A stretch of 40,693 nt of DNA from Anaeromyces robustus (lineage: Eukaryota > Neocallimastigomycota > Neocallimastigomycetes > Neocallimastigales > Neocallimastigaceae): positions 1-40,693 of the forward strand of contig MCFG01000503.1 in assembly GCA_002104895.1 (NCBI GenBank), given 5' to 3'. Positions 11,003 through 22,042 of this stretch are shown one piece after another. A model generated the notes under the pieces. The model saw nothing but the letters and a program-made list of their open reading frames with translations, ran no database searches and was not told the DNA's origin. Position 1 is the first letter of the stretch; each line of letters starts with the position of its first letter. A program made the translations under genes and the position numbers.

Positions 11003-11595
11003 ATATAATTACTGTAATTTCGATTATCACTTTAGAATTAATATATTAATATTACATTATTATTCACATATTATTATTATAATATTAATTCATTAATAAA
11101 AATAAATATAAATTTAATTCTTAATTTATAAAAATGAAAATATTTATAGTATATTTTTAATTATTATTAAATTATGTATATATTTATTTATAGTTATTAT
11201 TTTGAATATAAAATATATATAAAATATATAAATATTTGAAATAAAATTAATCAATTATTAAAAAAAAAGTATCAAATTTTCATTATATTATTATTGATAT
11301 ATATTTAATAAATATTATTTATATTAAATACAATCTAATTTATTTAAAAGTATTATTTTTATGAATTTTTTATTCTTAATTCTTTATTTATTATACATTA
11401 ATTCATTTATACTTAATAATTTAGAATAAGTTCTTTTTAATATTATTAATTATTCATTATATAAAAAAATAATATTGTTTTTATTCTGTTATTGTTGTAT
11501 TTGTTTTTGTTGTTGTTGTTGTTGTTGTTGTTGTTTTTAATGTTTATAATAACATATTTAAAGTAATTTTTATATATAATTACACATATTTGTAT

Positions 11596-11733
11596 TTATT
11601 GTATTAATGTGGTAGTACTTATTAACCAATCATAATGTCCATTTTTATCTGGTTTTTCATTACCAGCAAGATATGCATGTAGGGAAAACTCTTCATTTGC
11701 ATTATGATTGGTTAATAAGTAAAATAAATCCAA
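11596..11733 (-). pseudogene. Coding-like patch, possible exon or gene fragment
   Basis: On the minus strand a 46-codon frame (including stop) starts right after TTATTTTAG, which would serve as a splice acceptor, and ends with TAA at 11596-11598. It contains ANEEFSLHAYLAGNEKPD and NGHYDWLISTTT, with a protein-like composition quite unlike the flanking A/T repeats. There is no start codon. I do not recognise the family. It may be one exon of a lost gene. It overlaps the perfect inverted repeat at 11616-11721. Confidence 0.3.
11616..11721. repeat. Perfect 22-bp inverted repeat, 62-bp spacer
   Basis: Positions 11616-11637 and 11700-11721 are exact reverse complements (the left arm begins TACTTATTAACCAATC). 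In RNA or single-stranded DNA this would form a long stem over a 62-nt loop that is itself of mixed composition. Confidence 0.9.
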
Positions 11734-11919
11734 CTAAAATAAATAATAATAATAATAACCACTTTATTTGATATATTTTACAAATAAATTTTATCAATTT
11801 ATCATTTTTAAATTATAAATTGATAAATTGATTTTATAATAAACTAAAATGTTTATAATATTAAAAAAGTTAAAACAAATTCCTTTTGAATTTTTTATTT
11901 TTCTAAATAGATAATAATT

Positions 11920-12855
11920 ATGGAAGTCAATAATAATACGAAAAAGTTTTATGAAGAATTAGAAGGAAAATGTGACCCAGAAATACTATTAGAAATAGCA
12001 AAGAAAGGAATTTTTTTATTTGAACCTTTATATAAATACGATAAAATAAAAAATCACAAATATGTTGTTTTAATAAGCATATTAGCTGAACAATATTTTA
12101 TGATTAATAATGACACACAATATATAGAATTAAAAAACATAATTTTATCCAATTTTGAACATCCCAATAAAACTAATAATACTGAAGGTATGATAATACG
12201 TTTATTAATAGTTAATAAATTTCTTTTAAATGAAATAATTAATGAAAAAAACGTACATATGAAAGATCTTTTTTATACCGAAATTCATAAAGAAACTTAT
12301 TTGTTGTATTTATATAAATACAAATTTATATCTAGTAAAGTGTTTAATTTATTTTATGAAGATAAACCTCATTTTCATTATTCATATGAATTTGATATAT
12401 TTGAATTTTTATATTTTGATAATAAACATTTATTACTTAACAAATTAAATAATATATTAGAAAAAAAAGACATACCTATGTTAGGAAGAATATTAATGTA
12501 TTATTGTAGAGATTTAAATATGTTAAAATTCTTATCAAAAATTTTTTGTAAAAATAAAATACAACTAAAACCTACTTATTTCTATAGAGTTCCGCTATTT
12601 TTTCCTTTAAATATTCTTAAAGAATATGCAAATGATTTTTTCTCACATAATAAATTATATATGAAATGTAATAATAAATATTATGAAGATTTTTTTAATA
12701 TTTGTTTTTCTGACAAAGAATTAGAAGACATTTATGATTTTTATATAAAAAATAAATCATATAAACCTGAAAAATATTTAGAGTATTTATGGTTTAAATA
12801 TAATATTTATAATTTTTTTGAATTTGAATATGAACTATATGAAATTAAAAAATAA
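11920..12855 (+). CDS. Unrecognised helical protein, N-terminal part of a split gene
   Basis: A 311-codon ORF starting MEVNNNTKKFYEELEGKCDP, rich in Leu, Ile, Tyr, Phe, Asn and Lys. It shows repeated helix-like segments (for example FLYFDNKHLLLNKLNNIL and MLGRILMYYCRDLNMLKFL), suggestive of an alpha-helical repeat protein. No signal peptide, transmembrane helix or catalytic motif is visible, and I do not recognise it. The frame stops in an A run (about 12847-12855). Coding texture resumes in other frames to 13544, so the natural product was probably about 540 residues. It is either lineage-specific or too diverged to name. Confidence 0.6.
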   Translation: MEVNNNTKKFYEELEGKCDPEILLEIAKKGIFLFEPLYKYDKIKNHKYVVLISILAEQYFMINNDTQYIELKNIILSNFEHPNKTNNTEGMIIRLLIVNKFLLNEIINEKNVHMKDLFYTEIHKETYLLYLYKYKFISSKVFNLFYEDKPHFHYSYEFDIFEFLYFDNKHLLLNKLNNILEKKDIPMLGRILMYYCRDLNMLKFLSKIFCKNKIQLKPTYFYRVPLFFPLNILKEYANDFFSHNKLYMKCNNKYYEDFFNICFSDKELEDIYDFYIKNKSYKPEKYLEYLWFKYNIYNFFEFEYELYEIKK

Positions 12856-12876
12856 TACATTTGACGTTGAAAAAGT

Positions 12877-13544
12877 AGAAAAATGTATTTAACAATGAAA
12901 GAGAAATACTAAAAAATAATACTTTTAATAATAAAATAAATGAAGATACAAATTCCTCATATATTATAAATACAGAAATTAAAGATATAGATATAACTCA
13001 TACAAAGAAAGAAGAAAACGAAAATAATGATAGTAATATTAAATATTATATTAAAACCTATGATAATCATTGTGACAAAATTTACAATTTTAATATAGTA
13101 AAAAAGTATTATTATGATGAATATGGTGATTGTATGTTAGACGATCCTTATTTGACTGATATTAATAAAATGAATACATTAAATTTTGTCAAAACATGTT
13201 TAAATAATTATGATTTTTTAAATAATATATTAATGGATCCAAATTATATTTTTAATATTAATTTATCTACTAACTTTGGAACTGAATATTTATTAATGAG
13301 ATTGACCTATTTAATCTCTTTAATACATAATAGATATGATTATTTTATTATTGAAACATTATGCAAGTGTATTGATAATTCATTTATATCACATTATGAT
13401 TTATATATAATGATTGAAATATATGATACTAAATATGAAGAACCAACCAATTTAGCATTAATTTATAAAGTATTGGCAAATACACCACACAAAATATTCA
13501 ATAGATATTGTAGAAGTTATCCATGGGATCCATATCAACTTTGA
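12877..13544 (+). pseudogene. C-terminal continuation of the split gene at 11920
   Basis: An open frame of about 222 codons begins directly after an in-frame TAG (12874-12876) but has no ATG until 13134 (the 136-codon ORF from there begins MLDDPYLTDINKMN). The ATG-less stretch is codon-like (for example NNTFNNKINEDTNSSYIIN) and matches the style of the preceding ORF. Between 12855 and 12890 a third frame bridges the two (reading NNTFDVEKVEKC). Two single-base indels in A/T runs would therefore account for the break. Either a recent pseudogene or assembly error; the product is unrecognised and ends RSYPWDPYQL. Confidence 0.5.
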
Positions 13545-13788
13545 TGTTTAAATTAAAAATTTAATAAGTAACTAAAATTTATGATAATTTTTCAATTTTT
13601 AAAACTATGTACAAAAAAAAAAGTATAAAATCTTTTATATATATATTTTAAAAAAAAAAAAATAAAATCGAAAAGATATTATGTATTATTATAAACTGAT
13701 TTTTATATTCATTATATCATTAAAAATTAAAATATATAAATTAATATATTTTATTATTCATAAATAAAGTTAAGTAGAAAATTTTAGT

Positions 13789-14621
13789 ATGAATTTAGTA
13801 GTAAGTATTATTTTATTTGTGTCCATTATTCAACAATTTTTTTGTAATATTCCCAAAGAATCAAAAAATGAAAATGGATCACAACATTTATTGAAGAATA
13901 ACTATATGGAAAATAAAGTAAAAGAGGAAAGTGTATTACAAGATTTAAAAAAGAATAGCAGCATAGAAAATGAAATAAAAAAATTCAAAGAATTCTGCCT
14001 TTATAATTCAGAAGGAGTTATTAAGATCTATGATCCTATTTATAGAAATAATAAAGAGAAATTAGTACATGAAGTTTTAGGACCAACATGGTATGGAGCA
14101 TCATTTTGTAATAATAATACACTTGTTAACAGTTTGGGAATGTATTTTGATATATCCAAGTCGAAATTACATAAAAGAGTTGAAGAAGAAACTCCAGTGA
14201 ATGATAATAATATTTTTCGAGGAGAAAATCCATTATTAGAATCGGATTATGAAACAATTACGACCCAATACATTGATAATATTTATGAAGAATTAAAAAA
14301 TTCCAAAAGAAAATATATGCCTTTAACTAGTGTAAGTCCAGGGTATAATTCTTATCACAAAAGTTTAACGATTGGTATAGATAATAATAATGAACCAGTA
14401 AATATACGATTTGCATTAGGAGGATTTATTAAAATTTTGTACCTACAGTCATTACAAAATGTAATGCAGTTCGAAGTTGTAAAGGTTGTAATGTAGTTTG
14501 TAGTGCGATTATAACAGCGTCTATTGGGAAACAATACAATGTTACTGATAGTAATGGTGAACAAGTTGTTGAAGGTTCTTCCGATATAGAAACTCTAGAT
14601 ATATTTCATGAATGTAGTTAA
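13789..14621 (+). pseudogene. Secreted, Asn-rich Cys-containing protein with one frameshift
   Basis: The ATG at 13789 opens with a hydrophobic signal peptide (MNLVVSIILFVSIIQQFFC, residues 1-19), then a charged Lys/Glu/Asn stretch and a folded-looking region with two Cys. The frame stops at 14496. From about 14440 the reading continues convincingly in another frame to TAA at 14619-14621, with a Cys-rich block (SCKGCNVVC) and a tail ending LDIFHECS. The switch lies in the T run near 14436-14439, so a single missing T explains it. Seen: the signal peptide and two adjoining coding frames. Inferred: a secreted or cell-surface protein of about 277 residues, family unknown. The last 69 codons of the annotated-looking ORF past the shift would be wrong. 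Confidence 0.55.
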
Positions 14622-14627
14622 CACTAT

Positions 14628-15375
14628 GGATCCCTTCAAAATTTACTTAGGTTTAAATAAATGGGATAGTTCTTCTGTTAATGAATATGGTAAGAACCCA
14701 GCTAATGATAAGGATCACTCACAAATTACTGAATTATTCTATCGTTCATTTAAAGTAGGTAATAATTAAGATTGAAGATCAGGTATGATTAATTCAGTTT
14801 TCCTTTTGGGTTCTGTTATTGCTTCTCCTGTTGCTACCTACTTTGGTGAAAAATACAGTCGTAGAAACAGTATTATTGTTAGTACTTGGTATTTTCATCA
14901 TTGGTATATTCCTTGAAGCTTTCTCTCTACCAAACTACTTCTTCATTTCTTTTAATTGTATTGTTGCTGGTATTGCTATTGGTTTAAACAGTGTCATTGC
15001 TCCAACTTATATTTCTGAAGTTGCTCCAGCCAAATACAGAGGTAGTTTTTCTTCTTGTTATCAACTTATGAATGACTGCTTTCGGTATTGTTATTCGTTT
15101 GGACTTGGGGTCCAGTCCCATGGGTCTATCAAGCTGAAGTCTTTCCACGCCGTGTTAGAGTTAAGGGTTCTGCTGTTAGTAGTTTATCTAACTACCTCAA
15201 CAACTGGATTCTTACTTTCCTTGGTCCATACCTTATGACCCACTGGAAGAAGTATACTTTCTTTCTTTTTGCTGTCTGCTGTTTCATTGCCTGGGCCTAC
15301 TCTCAATTCTACGTTATTGAATCTAAGGGTCTTAACTTAGAAAAAAAGGATGCTAAGATGTCTGGTAAAGCTTAA
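14628..15375 (+). pseudogene. Sugar transporter (MFS) pseudogene, central part deleted
   Basis: Segments of a fungal hexose transporter (Sugar_tr, PF00083) lie in order but in three frames. They are MDPFKIYLGLNKWD (loop after TM1); GSVIASPVATYFGEKYSRR (TM2 and the loop 2-3 motif); IAPTYISEVAPAKYRGSF (end of TM4, PESPR-like region); then an abrupt jump to LFVWTWGPVPWVYQAEVFP and RVRVKGSAVSSLSNYLNNW (TM10-TM11), and the C-terminus ending KMSGKA. About TM5-TM9 is missing, as is TM1. In-frame TAA and TGA lie near 14766-14776, with frameshifts near 14880 and 15085. The codon choice (ACC, TTC, CTC, AAG) is that of a highly expressed gene, unlike the neighbours. Inferred: a dead duplicate of an active sugar transporter gene. 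Confidence 0.85.
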
Positions 15376-16639
15376 ATGCCTTTATATTTAATTAACTTCA
15401 ATTGATGTTTGTATATTTTTTATTCATTTTTTATTAACATATAAAAATATAAATAAAATAGATTAGTTAATAATTTTAATAATTAAAAAACATAAATTAA
15501 ATATATTAGAAAAATATATGTTTTTTATTATATTTTTTGTTTAATAAGGTTTATTATAAAATAAAAAATTGAAAATTGTTAAACACCTTTTTCTTTCAAT
15601 ATTTAACATATTTTTAATTATTAATTGTTACTAATTAAAAATTTTAAATAAATAAAAAGTAAATAGTAAAATATAACATTATTTATTTACAAAAAAAAAA
15701 AAAAATAATAATTAAAAATATATTAATTATTTTTAGAAAAAAGGTAATACAAAATTATCCTAACTTAACAACAACTTAACTTAAATTTAATTATATTTGT
15801 TTATAAATAATATTAATTAATAAAATTATAAAAAAAAAAAGATAGTGTTTTTGTTTTGGATATTTTTAGTGTAATAATTAAATTAATTAATACTATAAAG
15901 ACGTGTAAAGTTTTCATAAATTTTATATATAAAAATTTGTTTTTTGTTTATATTATACATTTTATTAATTTATTATAATATTATTATTTAATAAAATATA
16001 TAACATTTTAATAATTGAAAATAATTAAATTAGGAGATTATATTATTTTGATATTTTAAAATTTAATTTAAAGAAAATAATAATTTATTAATATAATTAA
16101 CTTATATTATATATATATAATATAAATTAATTATTTATATAACTATTCTATAATAAATACTATCATCTCTTATAATTCTAATAATATCACCTTTTTCAAA
16201 TCTATATAAATACCATAAAGGATCATAATAATATATTCATCAAAAAATTTTTTCTATATATATATTTATATATATATATATATAGTTTTTTTTACTCTAT
16301 TTTACTAACTTCTCTTTTATTTTATTATAATTTATCTCATACAATTCCAAAATAAAATAAAATAATCATTAAAACCTTAACCATGGTCTAGTGGTTAGTT
16401 CTAAAATTAAAAAAAAGTTAAAGGTGAAGAACTCAAAAATAACTATTCTAAATTCTAATAAAATATAAGCACATGCTTTTGAGTGAATCAAGCTCATACA
16501 ATAATTAAAACAATTACAATAGATTCATACAGTGATAATATACAGAAATACATGAAAGGTAAATTTAAAAGAAAATACAAATATCTCATTTCCTGCATAT
16601 CCAGCTTATACATATTATTAGAAAAAAGAACAATTATTG
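15376..16639. other. AT-rich intergenic region with a lone tRNA-like A box
   Basis: Mostly A/T DNA with (TA)n near 16256-16284. The only notable word is CCATGGTCTAGTGGTTAG (16381-16398), identical in its core to the A-box region of Asp/Glu/Gln-type tRNAs and to the tRNA-like head at 33682-33692. No matching B box follows at tRNA spacing, so it is not a tRNA gene. Confidence 0.45.
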
Positions 16640-16741
16640 AGGAGACTTCATAAAATGCCCTTAACGTCGCCATGTATCGACAGGCATTTACCCTCTTCTG
16701 AGCATTCCAACTGAATGGAAGTACAAGTCCTCAGAAGAGGG

Positions 16742-16779
<38 letters not shown>

Positions 16780-16780
16780 T
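16640..16780. other. GC-richer island with hairpin and A tail; possible retroposed small RNA
   Basis: A patch of about 100 bp of balanced composition (about 16643-16742) contains the perfect 12-bp inverted repeat CCCTCTTCTGAG (16690-16701) and CTCAGAAGAGGG (16730-16741), with a smaller CATTC/GAATG stem inside the loop. It is followed at once by roughly 37 consecutive A residues. The combination of stem-loop plus A tail on the plus strand looks like a retroposed structured RNA or SINE 3' end. No family recognised. The minus-strand ORF over it (16648-16833) is not credible. Confidence 0.4.
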
Positions 16781-17181
<401 letters not shown>

Positions 17182-17346
17182 TTATTGAATTATTAATTAA
17201 TATTATCTCAATAATTAATACATTAATTTTACATAAACTATATTTTTTTTATATTATTATTATTATTACATTAAAAATATACAATTATAAATATATATAT
17301 ATTTATTAATAAAAATATATATTATTCAGTATATTATCATAATTTA

Positions 17347-18573
17347 TTATGCTTTTCTTTTTTTCATTTCTCTTTCTTCATACTTTACTTTACAATTTTC
17401 AATAATCTCAAGTATCCTTTTTTCATCAATCTTTAAATTTAATTTTGATTTTAAAACATCAATTTGATAATTTGGCTCATTCAAAAATTCTTTTAGAATG
17501 TTTATTTTAGCTTCAGATAATCCTGAATATTGTTCTATAATATCTTCTTTGAATTTATCCAATATCATATTTACTGCTACTTCTAAAGCTTTATTTTCTT
17601 CACCTCTCGCTTCACCTTTAATTAAACCTTTCGCTTCACCTCTCGCTTCACCTACCGCTTCACCTTCTTCTCTTGCTGCTACTACATCGTAATAATCTTT
17701 TTCTCTTTGTAAATATATTTGATAGAAATTGTTGTCTCCTTTCAAAGTCAATAATTTTTCTCTTGCTTTTTTAAATATTGCTGGTGTTTCTTTATTTCTA
17801 AAATATTCATTATTAGGATCATTTAAAAAGAAAAACCATGTAAATTTGTTTTCTAATTCTTCCTGATCAATGTTCATATACTTTTGTAATTCAAAGAAAT
17901 GAATATTTAATAAATCTTCAAAACCTTCCCCTTTATTTGTCTCCCTTTCTTTTAATTCAAAATGCCAGTGACGTTTATTCATATCTTTAAATAAATTATA
18001 ATTTAATAAATTGATCATGATTACATCTGGTATCTCACCATACGATCTTCCTTGTGGTAGAGAATGAAAAATTATTCCAGAGGAATAATACAAAGATCTT
18101 TTAAACATATGACCAGTTTTATTGAATTGAATTTCAATATTTACTAATTTATTATGATTTGTTTTTGCTGTCATAAAAATACCTTGATTTTGGATTTCTT
18201 CAAATTTTCTTTTTCTTTTAAAATTTTTATTTTTAATCGCTAATAATGTATCCATCCTTCCTAATTTTCCAATTTTAGTTTCGTTAGTTGTATTTTCAGA
18301 ATCTTCAGAGTTTTCATCGTCTGTATTATTAATAATTGCATTTGTTGCTAACACTGGAACTATTTCAATATTCTTATATTCTAGATCATCAATTATAATT
18401 TCAGAATCAAAAATATTATTTAAAAAATTAATCATCATTTTTTTATTATTAATAAATAAGCTCTTAAAAGCAACATCAACTTTAGGATTTATCTTAACAA
18501 TTAATTTTTCACTTTCTATTCCTTTTTCATTATTTAAAATTTTTTCTTCTTTATTTAAACTATTCCCACTCAT
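17347..18573 (-). CDS. Rpn-family PD-(D/E)XK nuclease / transposase-like protein, second intact copy
   Basis: A 408-residue intact ORF. It has the same block order as the copy at 9743-11002: KVDVAFKSLF with D33, GKLGRMDTLL (102-111), VNIEIQF with E147 and Q149, FHSLPQGRSYGEIPDVIMI (169-187), a WFFFLNDPNN block (246-255), and a C-terminal helical tail. Instead of GIKE units, its linker is built of GEA(R/K/V) repeats (304-324) encoded by 9-12 bp tandem units, showing that the linker repeat expands independently in each paralogue. Known: PDDEXK_2 / Rpn family of bacterial origin. The overall divergence from the first copy suggests an old duplication or separate acquisition rather than a local tandem event. 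The downstream side holds only AT DNA and the microsatellite. Confidence 0.85.
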   Translation of the reverse strand: MSGNSLNKEEKILNNEKGIESEKLIVKINPKVDVAFKSLFINNKKMMINFLNNIFDSEIIIDDLEYKNIEIVPVLATNAIINNTDDENSEDSENTTNETKIGKLGRMDTLLAIKNKNFKRKRKFEEIQNQGIFMTAKTNHNKLVNIEIQFNKTGHMFKRSLYYSSGIIFHSLPQGRSYGEIPDVIMINLLNYNLFKDMNKRHWHFELKERETNKGEGFEDLLNIHFFELQKYMNIDQEELENKFTWFFFLNDPNNEYFRNKETPAIFKKAREKLLTLKGDNNFYQIYLQREKDYYDVVAAREEGEAVGEARGEAKGLIKGEARGEENKALEVAVNMILDKFKEDIIEQYSGLSEAKINILKEFLNEPNYQIDVLKSKLNLKIDEKRILEIIENCKVKYEEREMKKRKA

Positions 18574-18928
18574 TTTAATTTTTATTAAAACTAAAAGTAT
18601 TATTTGAAAATTTTATTAATATTAAATACTAAAATAATTTTTTTTATAGACCTATCGTATCCTATGATATAAAATAAATATTTGTAGCAAAATATTTATC
18701 ATATATTTGAATAGGATTCAAATATATATTAATTTTTATCTTATTACAATAATATATTATATTTTATTAATTTATAATAATTATTATTTATATTTTCTTA
18801 TTTTAAATTATTATACTTTTAATATATTAATTTATTAGTTTTTATTCTTGTTAGTGAAATATGTGTTAAATGTATTAAAATGTATTGTATTAAATATAAT
18901 GTATGAGCCACATTGTATGAATATAAAA
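18574..18928. other. AT-rich spacer between the Rpn gene and the MULE cluster
   Basis: Presumed promoter region of the minus-strand Rpn gene plus A/T repeats. An ATTTGAATAGGATTCAAAT palindrome lies at about 18705-18723. No coding sequence seen. V-element terminal sequence starts at its right edge. Confidence 0.4.
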
Positions 18929-18938
18929 GTGAATGTGG

Positions 18939-21514
18939 GATGGAGGTGCATTTCGAAAATTTGTATTTCGAAAACTTGTATTTCGTAAAAGTGCATTTCG
19001 GAAAAAATGGCGCATTATAATGTAATAAATAAATAAATTAATAAATAAATTATAAAATAAATAAATTATAAAGTAAATAAATTATTAAATAATAATAAAT
19101 AAATTAATAATAAAAAATTAATAAAAATAAATAAATAATAAATAAATTAATAAATAAAATAAATAATAAATAAAAAAAATTAAATAAAAAAAAAATTTAA
19201 TTATAAATTAATCAATATTATAAATATAAAAAGTATTTATTATTAAAAATATTTAAAATCATATTAATTGATACTTAAATTAACCATTTTTTATACGGTT
19301 TTAATATTCTAATATAAATTTCTTATTTATTTTTAATTCTTGAAGTTTTATTCTTCTCTTTTAATAACGTATTAGTATATTTAATAAATAACAATTGAAA
19401 TATGCTGTTAATTATTATTATTAATCATAAATTAGCGAATAATTTTTTATTTTATTATTATATATTAAAATGTAATTGTGTATACTTTATATTTTTGAAT
19501 AAGACTTTAAAGTATAAATTATTAATAAAAAAATAAATTAAGATATCAATATCAAAATCATATATAACAGTATTTTATTTAAAAATGTTTTCGAAATACA
19601 AAATTTCGAAATGCACCACCATCGCAAAATACAACACTCTAATAAATAATAATAATTAGGTTAGGCATTCTTATTAATACCTTTATAATAAAAAATAAAA
19701 TAAAAATAAGTAAACATTTTATTTTTAAGCATTAAAAAATAAAATAAAAATAAGTAAACATTTTATTTTTAAGCATTAAAAAATAAAATAAACCAAAATA
19801 AAAAATAAAAAAAAAACATTTTTTTAAAATAAATAAAATAATAAATAAAGAAATAATAAGTAATTAATAATTAAATAAATGTTTAAAAAATCAATTGTTT
19901 ATTTATTTTTATTTTATTTTTTAATGTTTAAAAAAAAAAGTTTTCTTTTTTTTATATTTAAAAAATAAAACATTTATTTAATTATTATTTATTTATTATT
20001 TCTTTATTTATTATTTTATTTATTATTAATTTTTTTTAAAAAAAATGTTTTTTTATTTTGTTTTAATTTATTCGCCAAATTTTTGGTGGCTTTTATATTT
20101 ACGTCATAAAATATCAACACAATTATTATTAACGCCATAAATTAAATATATGGCTTTAAAAAAATTATAGAAATAAGCCACAAAACAATGACACAATTGT
20201 ATATACGCCCCACGTAATTATACGTGACTTAAAAATTTTTGCAAATTGCAACTTTATTTATTTAATTAATTATTATTTATTTATTTAATTTTTAATGAAA
20301 TTAAGTGGCTTTAAATAAAAAATATTCAAGCCATTTTACGAAATACAAGTTTTTTAAATACAAATTTTCGAAAACTTGTATTTCGTAAAAGTGCATTTCG
20401 GAAAAAATGGCGCATTATAATGTAATAAATAAATAAATTAATAAATAAATTATAAAATAAATAAATTATAAAGTAAATAAATTATTATATAATAATAAAT
20501 AAATTAATAATAAAAAATTAATAAAAATAAATAAATAATAAATAAATAAAATTAAATAAAAAATAAATAAATTTAATTATAAATTAATCAATATTATAAA
20601 TATAAAAGTATTTATTATTAAAAATATTTAAAATCATATTGATTGATACTTAAATTAACCATTTTTTATACGATTTTAATATTCTAATATAAATTTCTTA
20701 TTTATTTTTAATTCTTGAAATTTTATTCTTCTCTTTTAATAACGAATTAGTATATTTAATAATTAACAATTGAAATATGCTGTTAATTATTATTATTAAT
20801 CATAAATTAGCGAATAATTTTTATTTTATTATTATATATTAAAATGTAATTGTGTATACTTTATATTTTTGAATAAAACTTTAAAGTATAAATTATTAAT
20901 AAAAAAATAAATTAAGATATCAATATCAAAATCATATATATTTTAACAGTATTTTATTTAAAAATGTTTTCGAAATACAAATTTTCGAAATGCACCCCAT
21001 CGCAAAATACAACACTCTAATAAATAATAATAATTAGGTTAGGCATTCTTATTAATACCTTTATAATAAAAAATAAAATAAAAAGAGTAAATATTTTTGT
21101 TAATCATTAAAAAATAAAATAAACCAAAATATAAAATAAAAAAAACATTTTTTTAAAAAAAATTAATAATAAATAAAATAATTATTTTGTTTTAATTTAT
21201 TCGCCAAAATTTTGGTGGCTTTTATATTTACGTCATAAAATATCAACACAATTATTATTAACGCCATAAATTAAATATATGGCTTTAAAAAAATTGTAGA
21301 AATAAGCCACAAAACAATGACACAATTGCATATACGCCCCACGTAATTATACGTGACTTAAAAATTTTTGCAAATTGCAACTTTATTTATTTAATTAATT
21401 ATTATTTATTTATTAAATTTTTAATGAAATTAAGTGGCTTTAAATAAAAAATATTCAAGCCATCTTACGAAATACAAGTTTTTGAAATACAAATTTTCGA
21501 AATGCAACTCTCCT
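18939..21514. mobile_element. MULE-like/MITE element U (two tandem units), non-autonomous
   Basis: Outer ends are inverted repeats. The left end reads GATGGAGGTGCATTTCG, AAAATTTGTATTTCGAAAAC, TTGTATTTCGTAAAAG in succession. The right end, reverse-complemented, reads AGGAGAGTTGCATTTCG and continues with nearly the same words, about 45 bp in all. It is flanked by the 10-bp direct repeat GTGAATGTGG (18929-18938 and 23130-23139, the right copy displaced by insertion M1). The interior is two tandem units (about 18939-20375 and 20376-21514) joined at a shared terminal sequence (20346-20402). Both include an internal inverted terminal-like block (19586-19615, 20963-20997) and a conserved tail rich in short palindromes. 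No transposase is seen. Known: 9-11 bp duplications are typical of Mutator-like elements. Confidence 0.75.
20067..20265. repeat. Conserved short-palindrome block, copy 1 (repeated at 21196-21393)
   Basis: A roughly 195-bp block nearly identical at 20067-20265 and 21196-21393. It contains successive small inverted repeats: GCCAAATTTTTGGTGGC, GCCATAAATTAAATATATGGC-type (first ten and last six bases pair), CACGTAATTATACGTG, and a TTTTTGCAAATTGCAA word. It is better conserved between the two units than the A/T DNA around it. It has no reading frame. Confidence 0.6.
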
Positions 21515-21675
21515 GTGAGGGAGAAGTGCATTTCGGAATCGTGCATTTCGGAATCGTACATTATTGTATGTGGCTTGATGATAAAATATTTTATAGCCAC
21601 ATTTATCAAAAATAAATAAATAAATAAATATATAAATAATATTATTATAAAGATTATTAATAAAATCTAAATAAT

Positions 21676-21985
21676 ATTTTATTAATAATCTTTTAAATAA
21701 TATTTTGTTAAAAATTGTATTATAAAAAAGGACTTGTTCTGTTATCATTAAATAAATAAAACTATTATAATTATTAAATAAATAATTATTGTAATAAATA
21801 ATAAATAAATAAATAATTATTGTAATAAATAATAAATAAATAAATAAATAAATAAATAAATACATAAATAATTAAATAAAATTAAATATTATTTTATTAA
21901 TAATCTTTTAAATAATATTTTGTTAAAAATTGTATTATAAAAAAGGACTTGTTCTGTTATCATTAAATAAATAAAACTATTATAT
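21676..21985. repeat. Internal direct duplication within M1
   Basis: The roughly 95-bp segment at 21676-21770, containing AAAAAAGGACTTGTTCTG, recurs essentially unchanged at 21891-21985, offset 215 bp. The spacer is (AAAT)n and AT repeats. It lies just upstream of the transposase remnant. Confidence 0.85.
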
Positions 21986-22042
21986 ATTAAAAATAATTAT
22001 TTACATAAATATAATACTAATTATTGGAATTATTATAAGAAT

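Larger units (their letters stand above)
11003..11919. other. AT-rich intergenic region with a (TTG)n run and a long hairpin
   Basis: Low-complexity A/T sequence containing a (TTG)n run at about 11508-11536, the inverted repeat and coding-like patch listed separately at 11596-11733, and AT-only DNA upstream of the next gene's ATG at 11920. Confidence 0.5.

Noticed and set aside
20067-21393. CRISPR-like array from regularly repeated palindromes
   Set aside because: Only two long tandem units, no short direct repeats with unique spacers, eukaryotic transposon context.
21455-21865. 136-codon minus-strand ORF inside element M1 and U
   Set aside because: Made of AT repeats and TIR words; crosses the boundary between two transposons.
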